From UBA9630 sp037137555 (GTDB taxonomy: Bacteria > Patescibacteriota > Minisyncoccia > Moranbacterales > UBA2206): 64,000 nucleotides of DNA. The stretch lies in NCBI GenBank assembly GCA_037137555.1, contig JBAXKA010000001.1, forward strand, positions 10,494-74,493, in the 5' to 3' direction. The notes under the pieces are model-generated. The model did not search any database. It was not told the DNA's origin and saw nothing but the letters and a program-made list of their open reading frames with translations. Positions 31,874-40,239 of the stretch are shown piece by piece. Each line of letters begins with the position of its first letter. Positions within the stretch are counted from its first letter, which is position 1. The translations under genes and the position numbers were made by a program.

Positions 31874-32061
31874 ATAGTTAGTCTATTATTACTTTGCTGA
31901 TCAAATTTTTCAATCATCATCTGTTGGTATTCCACCAAAAGACCTAGTCTATAATTCAAATCTTCCAGTATGGGAATATGTTTCTTCCATACTTCTCGTT
32001 CTTTTCTTTCAGTTTTTTTTCTATCTTTTTTTATAGCTCGCTTTTTCATAAAATTCATCAA
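31864..32061 (-). CDS. Small basic protein of unknown function
   Basis: A predicted 65-residue protein, strongly basic at its N terminus (M-K-K-R-A-I-K-K-D-R-K-K-T-E-R-K-E) and then helical (Y-R-L-G-L-L-V-E-Y-Q-Q-M-M-I-E-K-F). I accept it because AAGAGAGAG lies ~8 bp upstream of the ATG and because its end overlaps the start of the MNT gene by 10 bp, which implies coupling. Family unknown. It might bind nucleic acid, or be the partner of the MNT enzyme. Confidence 0.5.
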   Translation of the reverse strand: MMNFMKKRAIKKDRKKTERKEREVWKKHIPILEDLNYRLGLLVEYQQMMIEKFDQQSNNRLTIWQ

Positions 32062-32099
32062 AAATTCTCTCTCTTAATAGCATAGCACACTTTTAATTT

Positions 32100-33308
32100 T
32101 TATTGAATTTGTCCGGCGATATTATAGATTGGCATCAACACTCCAACTGCCATAAAAGCCACACCAATTCCAATAGCGATCATCAAAATCGGTTCGATAA
32201 GTGTGGACATATTTTTTGCCATCAATTCAACCTCTTGGCCATAAAATTTTGTAATATGTCCCAACACGGAATCAATTTGTCCAGAATCTTCACCAATCTT
32301 GATCATGTGTGCAACCATTGGCGGGATAAGTGGACTTCGCCTGAGAACATCACTCATATTCTCTCCTCGCTTAACACTTTCCGCTGTGCGTAAAAATAAT
32401 TCTTCATAAACAGAGCTTCCAACCACGGCACTGACAATTGTCAGTGATTTAATGATCGGAATACCGCCATCCAAAAGCACCGCTAAGTTTTCAGAAAATC
32501 TGGTAATATAGACATAACGAAACATCACGCCAACAACAGGTAATCTCAGCTTGATTTGATCCCATTCTTTTTTTCCATCAGCTGTTCCAAGATAATAAAC
32601 CACACCAGCAACAACACCAGCAACAAGCACGAGCACTGCCCACCAATATTGTGCCATAAAATCACCAGTGGTGATGAGCACTTTAGTATACCATGGGACA
32701 TTCGCTCCCAGCTCCTTAATCATCACGGTTAATTTTGGAATAATCAATGTGATAACCAAAAAAGCAATCACAAAAAAGACCACCAGAACAATTAAGGGAT
32801 AAAGCATTGCGGATTTGACTTTATTGGTCAGATTGTAATTCCTTTCGATATTATCTGCAACATATTCCACGGATTTTTTTAAATTTCCTGATGCTTCTCC
32901 TGATTTAATCACATTCAAAACCAAATTAGAAAAAACTTCTTTATGCTTTGCCAGAGCATCAGAAAGTGGCACACCATCTTCAATTTCCTTTATAGATTCA
33001 GCGAGAATAATTTTCAAATACGCACCACTAGTTTGCTCACTGATCGCTGTAAGTGCCACAACGATTGGCACGCGAGCTTCAATCAGGATTGCCAACTGTC
33101 GGAAAAAAATTACTAACTCCTTATCTGTCACTCTATCATAATATTTAGAAAAAACTTTTTTCGCCAAGCCATCAACTTCTTCTTCAATTTGAATCGGAAA
33201 AAGTTCATTTTTTTGCAAGATTGCCGCTGCCAAATCTCGATTGGCCGCACTCACAACACCAGTATTTATTGTGCCTGCTTTTGTTTTAGCTTTGAATTTA
33301 AATTTCAT
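32100..33308 (-). CDS. pilC: Type IV pilus inner-membrane platform protein PilC
   Basis: A 402-residue GspF/PilC family protein. It has two repeated cytosolic helical domains and three membrane segments (around L-Y-P-L-I-V-L-V-V-F-F-V-I-A-F, Y-W-W-A-V-L-V-L-V-A-G, and the C-terminal I-E-P-I-L-M-I-A-I-G-I-G-V). The signatures R-Q-L-A-I-L-I-E-A-R-V-P and R-F-S-E-N-L-A-V-L-L-D-G-G-I-P are those of the two GspF repeats. It anchors the assembly and retraction ATPases. It is the last gene of the pilM-N-O-B-RR-T-C run. Confidence 0.94.
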   Translation of the reverse strand: MKFKFKAKTKAGTINTGVVSAANRDLAAAILQKNELFPIQIEEEVDGLAKKVFSKYYDRVTDKELVIFFRQLAILIEARVPIVVALTAISEQTSGAYLKIILAESIKEIEDGVPLSDALAKHKEVFSNLVLNVIKSGEASGNLKKSVEYVADNIERNYNLTNKVKSAMLYPLIVLVVFFVIAFLVITLIIPKLTVMIKELGANVPWYTKVLITTGDFMAQYWWAVLVLVAGVVAGVVYYLGTADGKKEWDQIKLRLPVVGVMFRYVYITRFSENLAVLLDGGIPIIKSLTIVSAVVGSSVYEELFLRTAESVKRGENMSDVLRRSPLIPPMVAHMIKIGEDSGQIDSVLGHITKFYGQEVELMAKNMSTLIEPILMIAIGIGVAFMAVGVLMPIYNIAGQIQ

Positions 33309-33332
33309 ATTTATTTTTTTAATTATTACAAT

Positions 33333-34403
33333 TTAATATTTTAAAAGTGTTTCAAAGTTTTTTTGATCCCGTGCATAAATCGTTGCCACTTCCAAGGAAA
33401 CAAAGCCACGACGAACCAAATCAACCAATGCCTTGTCCATTGTAATCATCCCTTCTTGCGAGCTAGTTTCAATCACATTGGAAATTTGATAACTCTTATT
33501 TTCTCGAATTAAATTTTCCACTGCGTGATTTTTAATCATTATTTCCACGGCCGGAATTCTGCCCTCGTCAACTCGAGGAATCAGTCTTTGAGAAACCACA
33601 GCCAAAAGCACATTGGCCAATTGTGCTCGCACTTGATTTTGCTGATGTGCAGGAAAAACATCCACGATACGATCGATTGTTTGCGGAGCATCATTAGTAT
33701 GCAATGTTCCAAAAATTAAATGGCCTGTTTCTGCTGCTGTCATTGCGGCTGAGATAGTATCTAAATCACGCAATTCTCCAATCAACACCACATTCGCATC
33801 TTCACGAAAAAGACCCTTAAGCGCCGACTGAAAGGAATTTGTATCTTGATAGACTTCTCTTTGATTTATAATTGAACGATCCTGCTCATAAACATATTCA
33901 ATCGGATCCTCGATTGTCAGTATGTGTTTTTCCTGATTTATATTTATATCATTAATCATCGCTGCGAGCGTTGTTGATTTTCCATGTCCCACGGGGCCAA
34001 CCAGCAAAAATAATCCTTGAGAAACTTTGGTAAAATCATAAAGAATTTCTGGTATACCCAATTCTTCCAGCGTTTTAATGTTTCGGGAAATTAAACGAAA
34101 AGCAATACTCGTGAAACCTTGCTGAGTAAAAGCATTCACGCGAAAACGCACCTTATCTTCAAAATTATAGGAAAAATCAACTTGCCCTTCTTCAGCTAAT
34201 TGCTTTCTTTTTTCCTCTTTTAAAATAACCTCACAAATTTCTTGTGTAATATTTGGCGTAATAATCTCATCCTGATTGAGTTGAATGAGTTTTCCATCAA
34301 TGCGATAAGTCGGATAACGACCAACCACAAGATGCAAATCCGAAGCGCCTCGCTGAGCGGCAATTCTTAATAAACTTTTTATTTTTTGTTCAATTCGTAG
34401 CAT
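33333..34403 (-). CDS. pilT: Pilus retraction ATPase PilT
   Basis: A 356-residue hexameric secretion ATPase that drives pilus depolymerisation and twitching. Walker A reads G-P-V-G-H-G-K-S-T, an unusual His for the typical Ser/Thr-Gly. The Asp box is I-E-D-P-I-E-Y-V, Walker B is V-V-L-I-G-E-L-R-D-L-D-T-I, and the His box is T-G-H-L-I-F-G-T-L-H-T-N. The G-M-I-T-M-D-K-A-L region corresponds to the AIRNLIRE-type retraction region but lacks that exact motif. Length and order match PilT and not PilB (no long N-terminal domain). Confidence 0.94.
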   Translation of the reverse strand: MLRIEQKIKSLLRIAAQRGASDLHLVVGRYPTYRIDGKLIQLNQDEIITPNITQEICEVILKEEKRKQLAEEGQVDFSYNFEDKVRFRVNAFTQQGFTSIAFRLISRNIKTLEELGIPEILYDFTKVSQGLFLLVGPVGHGKSTTLAAMINDININQEKHILTIEDPIEYVYEQDRSIINQREVYQDTNSFQSALKGLFREDANVVLIGELRDLDTISAAMTAAETGHLIFGTLHTNDAPQTIDRIVDVFPAHQQNQVRAQLANVLLAVVSQRLIPRVDEGRIPAVEIMIKNHAVENLIRENKSYQISNVIETSSQEGMITMDKALVDLVRRGFVSLEVATIYARDQKNFETLLKY

Positions 34404-34422
34404 TGTTTTTTTTTAAATTATA

Positions 34423-34806
34423 TTAAGCTAAAATAACCCTAATTTTTTCCAAAACTTCTGATGGTGTAAAATGTGATTTGATTAAATAATCTACTGCTCC
34501 CAATTGCATACCTTCACTGATTTCTTTTTTTTGACTTAAGTTTGTTAAAAGAAGCACGGGAATATTTTTAAGTCTATCGTCTGTTTTAATTTGCTTCAAT
34601 ACTTCAATCCCATTGAGGTATGGCATAATAATATCCAGAAGAATCAAGTCGGGAATATTTTTCTCTGCTTGCAGTTTCTGTGCTCCCTCTTTGCCATCAC
34701 TGGCACATATTACATCAAAACCAGACTGAATTAATTTTAAATTATAGATATCCATCACAAAAAAATCATCCTCAATAATCATTATCCGTTTTTTTTTATT
34801 TTCCAT
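34423..34806 (-). CDS. Single-domain response regulator (CheY-like)
   Basis: A 127-residue receiver domain without an output domain. The acidic pocket E-D-D is at the N terminus (M-I-I-E-D-D-F-F). The phospho-acceptor Asp lies in I-P-D-L-I-L-L-D-I-I-M-P, with a conserved Thr in L-L-L-T-N-L-S and Lys in Y-L-I-K-S-H. It is embedded between pilB and pilT, like PilG/PilH-type regulators, and probably tunes pilus extension and retraction. No histidine kinase is in the window. Confidence 0.9.
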   Translation of the reverse strand: MENKKKRIMIIEDDFFVMDIYNLKLIQSGFDVICASDGKEGAQKLQAEKNIPDLILLDIIMPYLNGIEVLKQIKTDDRLKNIPVLLLTNLSQKKEISEGMQLGAVDYLIKSHFTPSEVLEKIRVILA

Positions 34807-34839
34807 AAAATTATAAATTAAAAAATAAATCGATTAACT

Positions 34840-36510
34840 TTAATCATTTTCCTCCGCTAATGTCGTAAAATAACATTCTGTCACCCTCTCTACCTCTTCG
34901 ATGGTAGTTAGTCCCTGGATAATTTTAAGAGCACCGTCTTGCTCAATTGTCAAAACACCCATTTTTTCTCTTTCTTTTTTGATTAAATCTTCACTGCCTC
35001 TTTTTTCAATAATAATATTTTTCACTGCTTCTGTCACGGGAACTGCTTCATAAATTGCCACTCGTCCTTTGAGTCCTGTTCCGTTACAAACATCACAACC
35101 AGCGCCATGATAAAATTTAATTCCGTCTGCCAAGTTTATCGCATAACTTTCCAATTCTTTGGTAGAAATATTTTTTATTTTTTCCATCACGCGTTCTTTG
35201 ATAAAATCAGAAATTTTAATTTCTTCTTTGCATTTTTCACAAATTCGACGCACCAATCTTTGCGCGATCACCATTCGCAAAGATGATGATAATAAAAATG
35301 GTTCAATTCCCATATCGATAAGTCGTGGGATTGCTCCAATTGCTGTGTTTGTGTGCAAGGTAGAAAACATTAAATGACCAGTTAGAGCCGCATGCACAGC
35401 AAGCTCTGCTGTTTCTGCATCGCGAATTTCTCCCACCATAATTACATTCGGATCCTGACGCAAAACTGTTCGCAAACCAGAAGCAAATGTATAACCGATT
35501 TCCGGTTTAATCTGACTTTGATTCATACCTTCAATAAAATATTCCACAGGATCCTCTAGCGTAATAATATTTCGCTCTTCGCTATTGAGCATTTTCAATA
35601 GAGTATATAATGTCGTTGACTTTCCCGAGCCAGTTGGTCCTGTCATTAAAATCATACCATAAGTTTCTTTGATTGCCAATGTGATATCATCTCTGGCTTT
35701 TCCCACTAAGCCCAAAAGTTCCGTACTACTGGATTCCGCTTCTTTGTCCAATATTCGCATCACAATTTTTTCTCCTCCCACAACCGGCAATGACGAAACA
35801 CGAAAGTCAATATCTTTTTTATTAAAATTAAGTCTAAATCTTCCGTCTTGCGGTTTTCGTTTTTCATCAATTTTTAAATTAGCCAAAATTTTAATGCGCG
35901 AAATTACAACAGGACCAATCTCGAGTGGAAAAATCAAACTAACATGCAAAATTCCATCAACACGAAAACGCACACGATAATCCTTATCCATTGGTTCGAT
36001 ATGAATATCGCTCGCTTTTCCCTCTACCGCATGACTAATCACCACTTCAACTAATTTAGTTACTGGGGCGTCCTTTAATATCTCTGCTTCATTTTTATCT
36101 TTTTTAGTATTTTCATTATTTTTTTCATAGGCATCCTCCTGATCTTTATCATCTTTATATGAATCAAGTGCGTCCTTCAGTGCTTCACTCGTTTCGTTAT
36201 AGTGTGCCAATAAAATAACAAAATTTTCTCTTGAAACTTCATAAGTTTCTATCGTCACTTTTTCTTTTTCCGCCACGAAATTCAAAGCATTTAAGGCTTC
36301 TGTGTTCTCCAAATCAATCATCGCCACCTTTAAAATACCTTCGGATTTTTCGAAAGCCATCATTTCATACTTTTTAGCAACTTCACTAGGAATAATATTT
36401 ATAATATCTCCAGCAATATTTTTTGGCAATTCACTTAAGATATTTTTTTTATTTTCCTGATCATTAAGGCTATCGTTGTTGCTTTCAATTTTGTCATCAT
36501 TTTTGGTCAT
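34840..36510 (-). CDS. pilB: Pilus assembly ATPase PilB
   Basis: A 556-residue GspE/PilB family extension ATPase. The N-terminal MshEN-like region (residues ~30-115) is followed by a charged linker rich in D, E, K and N. The ATPase core carries G-P-T-G-S-G-K-S-T Walker A, L-E-D-P-V-E-Y-F Asp box, V-I-M-V-G-E-I-R-D-A-E-T Walker B and T-G-H-L-M-F-S-T-L-H-T-N His box. A zinc module, C-E-K-C..C-D-V-C-N-G-T-G, sits near the C terminus. The stop codon of pilO overlaps its start by 1 bp, so the two are coupled. Confidence 0.95.
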   Translation of the reverse strand: MTKNDDKIESNNDSLNDQENKKNILSELPKNIAGDIINIIPSEVAKKYEMMAFEKSEGILKVAMIDLENTEALNALNFVAEKEKVTIETYEVSRENFVILLAHYNETSEALKDALDSYKDDKDQEDAYEKNNENTKKDKNEAEILKDAPVTKLVEVVISHAVEGKASDIHIEPMDKDYRVRFRVDGILHVSLIFPLEIGPVVISRIKILANLKIDEKRKPQDGRFRLNFNKKDIDFRVSSLPVVGGEKIVMRILDKEAESSSTELLGLVGKARDDITLAIKETYGMILMTGPTGSGKSTTLYTLLKMLNSEERNIITLEDPVEYFIEGMNQSQIKPEIGYTFASGLRTVLRQDPNVIMVGEIRDAETAELAVHAALTGHLMFSTLHTNTAIGAIPRLIDMGIEPFLLSSSLRMVIAQRLVRRICEKCKEEIKISDFIKERVMEKIKNISTKELESYAINLADGIKFYHGAGCDVCNGTGLKGRVAIYEAVPVTEAVKNIIIEKRGSEDLIKKEREKMGVLTIEQDGALKIIQGLTTIEEVERVTECYFTTLAEEND

Positions 36511-37310
36511 TATTTTGCGATAATAAATGGATTATTTCCACTTTTTTGTCCTGGCGAAACATTATTCACATCAATGCTTCGACTACTTTTTATTTTTCCC
36601 ACAACCTGTTTATTAAAAACTCCAGTTGCAAAGACAGGATTATTGATATCGCCATCTACTAATCTTTTTAATTCTTTGAGATAATTAAATTCCAGCGTGA
36701 TATTGGCCTGCAAAGACTCACTAATGCTTTGATCTTCTTTTGAAAATGTTTTTATTTCCAGTGTCGACAATGCATTAAATCTTTTTAATTTTTGAATCTT
36801 ATCAATTAAAATTTTTATATTTCCATAATCACCAATAACAGACAACTTCACTTCTAGCTTTCTTGATTCAGCTTTTGGTGTTATCGGAGCTTGTATTGGA
36901 GCATCCGGAGTTAATCCTGGAATTGGATTAACAGAAAGACCAGCTGTAGCAGCCTCAGTAACAGCAACCGCTTCTTTCGCCTCAGAAATAGAAATATTCA
37001 ACACTGAGAGAGCACTATCCTTAGACAAAGAATTTAAATTTTCAATAATTTTTTCTTCTTCTTTATCTGATGGAATATAACTAAATACAGCCCCATTTTC
37101 AAGATAATTGGCCACCAAATCTGCCTTTAATAATTCTGCATTATTTATTGTATTCTCCAAATTTTTTGCCAAACTTTCTTGTATTAAAAGTTTCGCTTTT
37201 TTTTCTCTAACACCATCAAACCCATTTGTGTAAGCAGGATAAATATACCAAATAATCATCGTTATAATTATTACAATCAAAAATGGTGCTGCTAGTATTT
37301 TTATTTTCAT
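36510..37310 (-). CDS. pilO: PilO-like pilus alignment protein
   Basis: A 266-residue bitopic protein. Residues 5-25 form a membrane helix, followed by a coiled coil (I-Q-E-S-L-A-K-N-L-E-N-T-I-N-N-A-E) and a ferredoxin-like PilO domain with R-K-L-E-V-K-L-S-V-I-G-D-Y-G-N-I-K-I-L-I-D-K-I-Q-K. A Pro/Ala-rich insert (around N-P-I-P-G-L-T-P-D-A-P-I-Q-A-P) is unusual. With PilM and PilN it forms the inner-membrane alignment complex. Assigned mainly by position and topology. Confidence 0.82.
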   Translation of the reverse strand: MKIKILAAPFLIVIIITMIIWYIYPAYTNGFDGVREKKAKLLIQESLAKNLENTINNAELLKADLVANYLENGAVFSYIPSDKEEEKIIENLNSLSKDSALSVLNISISEAKEAVAVTEAATAGLSVNPIPGLTPDAPIQAPITPKAESRKLEVKLSVIGDYGNIKILIDKIQKLKRFNALSTLEIKTFSKEDQSISESLQANITLEFNYLKELKRLVDGDINNPVFATGVFNKQVVGKIKSSRSIDVNNVSPGQKSGNNPFIIAK

Positions 37311-37315
37311 ATTTT

Positions 37316-37876
37316 TTATTTAATAGTTATAACTACAGGAAAATTAATTTTATTATTTTTTGTATCAAATTTAGTTTCTCCCGCAAGCACATTGGAAAAA
37401 TAATCAAAACTCTTAAAACTTAAAATTTGCTTGGCGATTGTTTCATAGTTATCCGAAAAACAATCCAGGGTAATCGCCTTTGTTGCATCATCATATTTAT
37501 AAGAACCAATAAAAACACCTGCTATCATAGCTTCTTCAATTTTTGCAATATCCCGATTACCACTTCGCTCCCTAGCCAAAAGTTCTTCTGAAATTGTTAA
37601 TCTGCTCTGAAAATCAACAACTTTACTTGCATCGCTAGCAACAAATCCGAAAGATTTAAGTTTTGAATCATCATCAATAAGCTTCATGTTATTATCAAGC
37701 TGTTTTCCATAAAAAAGCAATCCCCCATAAACCAACAGGATTAACACGAGTACGCCAAGAAGCATACCAATGCCCGCTCCCAATGCATTACCATCTTCTT
37801 TATTTGTGACTAAATTTATATTTGCCATTTTATTTTTATCCCGCGAGATTCCGCTTCGAGCGAAAATATCCAGCAA
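37316..37876 (-). CDS. pilN: PilN-like pilus alignment protein
   Basis: A 186-residue bitopic protein. It has a cytoplasmic N-terminal K-M-A-N-I-N-L-V-T-N segment, the INL-type motif through which PilN binds PilM. A membrane helix (G-M-L-L-G-V-L-V-L-I-L-L-V-Y-G-G-L-L-F-Y-G) and a periplasmic alpha/beta domain follow. The first ~16 residues (M-L-D-I-F-A-R-S-G-I-S-R-D-K-N-K) may be an over-extension; the internal ATG at 37828 would place the N-I-N-L motif next to the start as usual. Confidence 0.82.
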   Translation of the reverse strand: MLDIFARSGISRDKNKMANINLVTNKEDGNALGAGIGMLLGVLVLILLVYGGLLFYGKQLDNNMKLIDDDSKLKSFGFVASDASKVVDFQSRLTISEELLARERSGNRDIAKIEEAMIAGVFIGSYKYDDATKAITLDCFSDNYETIAKQILSFKSFDYFSNVLAGETKFDTKNNKINFPVVITIK

Positions 37877-37888
37877 GATGAAATTAAT

Positions 37889-38986
37889 TTATTTATTATT
37901 TTTAACTTCTTTTTTAAAATATTCGTCAACACCTTTTAGTGCTGAACCAATCGCTACAGAAAAACCAGCTCGCATTTCAGAAACCGCATATTCCAATCTG
38001 CTGTCGTATCCAATTCCAGAAAGTGGATTGCCGATAACCGTTTTTATTTTCAATTTATTGAAAAAATAACCAGTTAGGCCAACCATATTAGCCGTTCCAC
38101 CAGAAAGAATTATTTCAGTTATTTTATCTCTACCCTCTTCTTTATAATATGTTCGGACCATTCTTTCCACTTCTCCTGCTATCAATTCCAGTGTATAAAA
38201 ACTAATCGGCGATTCTGTTGTAAAAAAATTCTTACCAGAAATTTTTAAACTATCAGCTCTCTCAAAATCAATTTGCATTCCCTTAGCAATTGTATTTGTC
38301 ATTTCAAATCCTCCTGCGTCAATATTTCTATTAATCCTAATCACGCCCTTTTCTACTAAAATAATATTGCAAATCCTAGCACCGATATCCACAATGACAA
38401 AGCTTCCAGGATCATTGCCAATAAGCGCACGAGCGATAGAAAAAGTCTCAATATTTATTGATTTTAATTTTAACCCAACGGTTTTGACTAAATTTTCATA
38501 TTTCAAAATTTTACTTTTTGACGCTGCTACCAAAAGCACTTTCACTACCATACCAGCACTACTTGTTTCTGTTTTTTTCAAAACTTCCTTTCTTTCTACA
38601 ATATCCCAACTAATCACTACATCGTCCAAGGATGTGGGAATATATTTGTGTGCTTCAAATTTAATTGCCTGCTCCATATCAGCAATTGCCATTTCAGGAA
38701 AATCAATCAGCGTTATAAGTCCACCAAAAGATGGCAACGAAGCATATGCATCATCTCCATTAAATTTTGCTTTTTTTATAATCTTTTTTATACACGCTGG
38801 CAATATAGAATAAAAATATTCGGAATCACTATCTCTTTTACCTAAATTATCACCACGAAGATCCATCCATGCATAATTAGAAAGCACGGGCTTACCATCA
38901 ACTATCCTTATTTCTACAATTTTGATTGAGGCTGTCCCCACATCAATACCCAGAAACATATTATTCTTGAAATTAAAATCAAACAT
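37889..38986 (-). CDS. pilM: Pilus actin-like protein PilM
   Basis: A 365-residue cytoplasmic actin/FtsA-fold ATPase. Nucleotide-binding blocks are F-L-G-I-D-V-G-T-A-S-I-K-I-V-E, V-I-V-D-I-G-A-R-I-C-N-I and I-L-S-G-G-T-A-N-M-V-G-L. It recruits PilN to the membrane and couples it to the ATPases. It is the first gene of the pilM-N-O-B-RR-T-C operon. A TATAAT at 38995-39000 (minus) ends 8 bp before the ATG; if used, the transcript would be nearly leaderless. Confidence 0.92.
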   Translation of the reverse strand: MFDFNFKNNMFLGIDVGTASIKIVEIRIVDGKPVLSNYAWMDLRGDNLGKRDSDSEYFYSILPACIKKIIKKAKFNGDDAYASLPSFGGLITLIDFPEMAIADMEQAIKFEAHKYIPTSLDDVVISWDIVERKEVLKKTETSSAGMVVKVLLVAASKSKILKYENLVKTVGLKLKSINIETFSIARALIGNDPGSFVIVDIGARICNIILVEKGVIRINRNIDAGGFEMTNTIAKGMQIDFERADSLKISGKNFFTTESPISFYTLELIAGEVERMVRTYYKEEGRDKITEIILSGGTANMVGLTGYFFNKLKIKTVIGNPLSGIGYDSRLEYAVSEMRAGFSVAIGSALKGVDEYFKKEVKNNK

Positions 38987-39018
38987 TGTATAGAATTATA
39001 TTTTTTATTTTTCTTATT

Positions 39019-39429
39019 TTATGATCTTGAGACAGAAATTAGCATTGTATTTTTATTTATTTTATCATAGGTTACAATAACTAAATCGCCCTTTTTGAGA
39101 TCTGCCAGTTGACCAACAACTGGACTCGCACTTCCAACCATCAACATAACAGGAGTAGCACCATTAATATTGACCACAATTGATTCTTGCGGATTTTTTA
39201 CAGTCAGCGTTTTTTCAGCAATAATCTCTACGCTACCAGTAACAGTTGCAATATTTGCTTTATTTTCTTCTGTATTTTGCCCAAACAAGTTAGCTGGCTG
39301 TTTTTCTCCACCGATAGGTGCTTGCGCCGTACCAGCTTGTTTTTCTTTAATACTCCTAGCAACAAAGAAGATTCCACCGAAAAGCACTAATAGTGCGAAA
39401 GCGATGATAGCAATTTTTTTTCTTTCCAT
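39019..39429 (-). CDS. Membrane-anchored small beta-domain protein of unknown function
   Basis: A 136-residue protein with an N-terminal membrane anchor (I-A-I-I-A-F-A-L-L-V-L-F-G-G-I-F-F-V). A Gln/Pro/Gly-rich linker and a ~70-residue beta-rich domain (V-T-G-S-V-E-I-I-A-E-K-T-L-T-V-K, L-K-K-G-D-L-V-I-V-T-Y) follow. That domain resembles small OB-like folds of the DUF5666 type. It stands 32 bp upstream of pilM in the same direction, where pilP-type or other pilus accessory genes could lie. A role in pili is possible but unproven. Confidence 0.7.
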   Translation of the reverse strand: MERKKIAIIAFALLVLFGGIFFVARSIKEKQAGTAQAPIGGEKQPANLFGQNTEENKANIATVTGSVEIIAEKTLTVKNPQESIVVNINGATPVMLMVGSASPVVGQLADLKKGDLVIVTYDKINKNTMLISVSRS

Positions 39430-39530
39430 ATTATTTTTTATCTTACTCGCTAAATCGAATTAAAAAAATATTTAATGAGCAGATTTTTTTATTTTATAAA
39501 TTATTTTAATTAACTTTTTTATTATATCAC

Positions 39531-39539
39531 ATGCTTATT
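39531..39539 (-). promoter_or_regulatory. Extended -10 promoter upstream of the pilus region
   Basis: On the minus strand: TGA-TATAAT, a perfect TGn-TATAAT, about 100 bp before the gene at 39429. It could serve that gene and, by read-through, pilM onward. Confidence 0.55.
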
Positions 39540-39558
39540 TTTATCGCAATTTATTTTA

Positions 39559-40179
39559 TTATTCTCTCCCTGTACATTCTCTCGTTCCTCGTTGTCTTAC
39601 GCAACCATCCGAACAATAGACATCTTTGCAGGTACTTTTAGCACAGTCAGGATTGTCTGGTCGGCAGATGGGTTTAATTGGCACAGTAGTTTCAGTATTA
39701 TCCGCATCTTCAATAATAACACTCGCGAAACAAGCCCCCCCCGCAACGCTTCCGCTGAATGGAATAAATGTGCAAGTTTGCGTACCAATCTGATCAATTG
39801 AAAAGGAAAATGGATAACCAGAATAATTCAAACCGTAATCCGCTTTTATTAGTGGCACTGGACCAGTGCAAGAACCAATCATTTTATCCGCACCAAAAGA
39901 GCTCCACGAAAGACTAGAAATTCCCGGAACAATTATCTTATTTAAAGAAAATGAAACTGAACAAGTTGGCGCAACAACATCCTCTGAATTTTTTATTTCG
40001 ATACTAGCACAATCCTCATTTTTATTTCCCGCAACATACTTCACACCATCCCAACAAGAAATATTTTCAAAAGAAATGGCGACAGCAGACTGACTTGCCA
40101 AAACAAAACACGAAAAAATAAAAATTCCTGCAAACTTTTTTTTATTAACAAAATATTTTTTTGATTTTATTTTATGCAT
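39559..40179 (-). CDS. Secreted Cys-rich protein of unknown function
   Basis: A 206-residue protein with a basic start and a hydrophobic signal segment (I-F-I-F-S-C-F-V-L-A-S-Q-S-A-V-A). The mature protein has single Cys spread through an Ig-like, beta-rich middle (S-C-W-D, D-C-A-S, T-C-S-V-S-F, S-C-T-G-P, T-C-T-F, A-C-F-A). A tail with dense Cys follows (P-I-C-R-P-D-N-P-D-C-A-K-S-T-C-K-D-V-Y-C-S-D-G-C). The pattern T-C-S-V-S..G-P..Y is common in CPR surface proteins with repeated Ig-like units. Divergent from the gene at 40240. No function can be named. Confidence 0.75.
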   Translation of the reverse strand: MHKIKSKKYFVNKKKFAGIFIFSCFVLASQSAVAISFENISCWDGVKYVAGNKNEDCASIEIKNSEDVVAPTCSVSFSLNKIIVPGISSLSWSSFGADKMIGSCTGPVPLIKADYGLNYSGYPFSFSIDQIGTQTCTFIPFSGSVAGGACFASVIIEDADNTETTVPIKPICRPDNPDCAKSTCKDVYCSDGCVRQRGTRECTGRE

Positions 40180-40239
40180 ATCATTATATTACTACAAATT
40201 AAAAAACCTTGCAAGGGCTATTTCTCTTTTTGTTAATTT

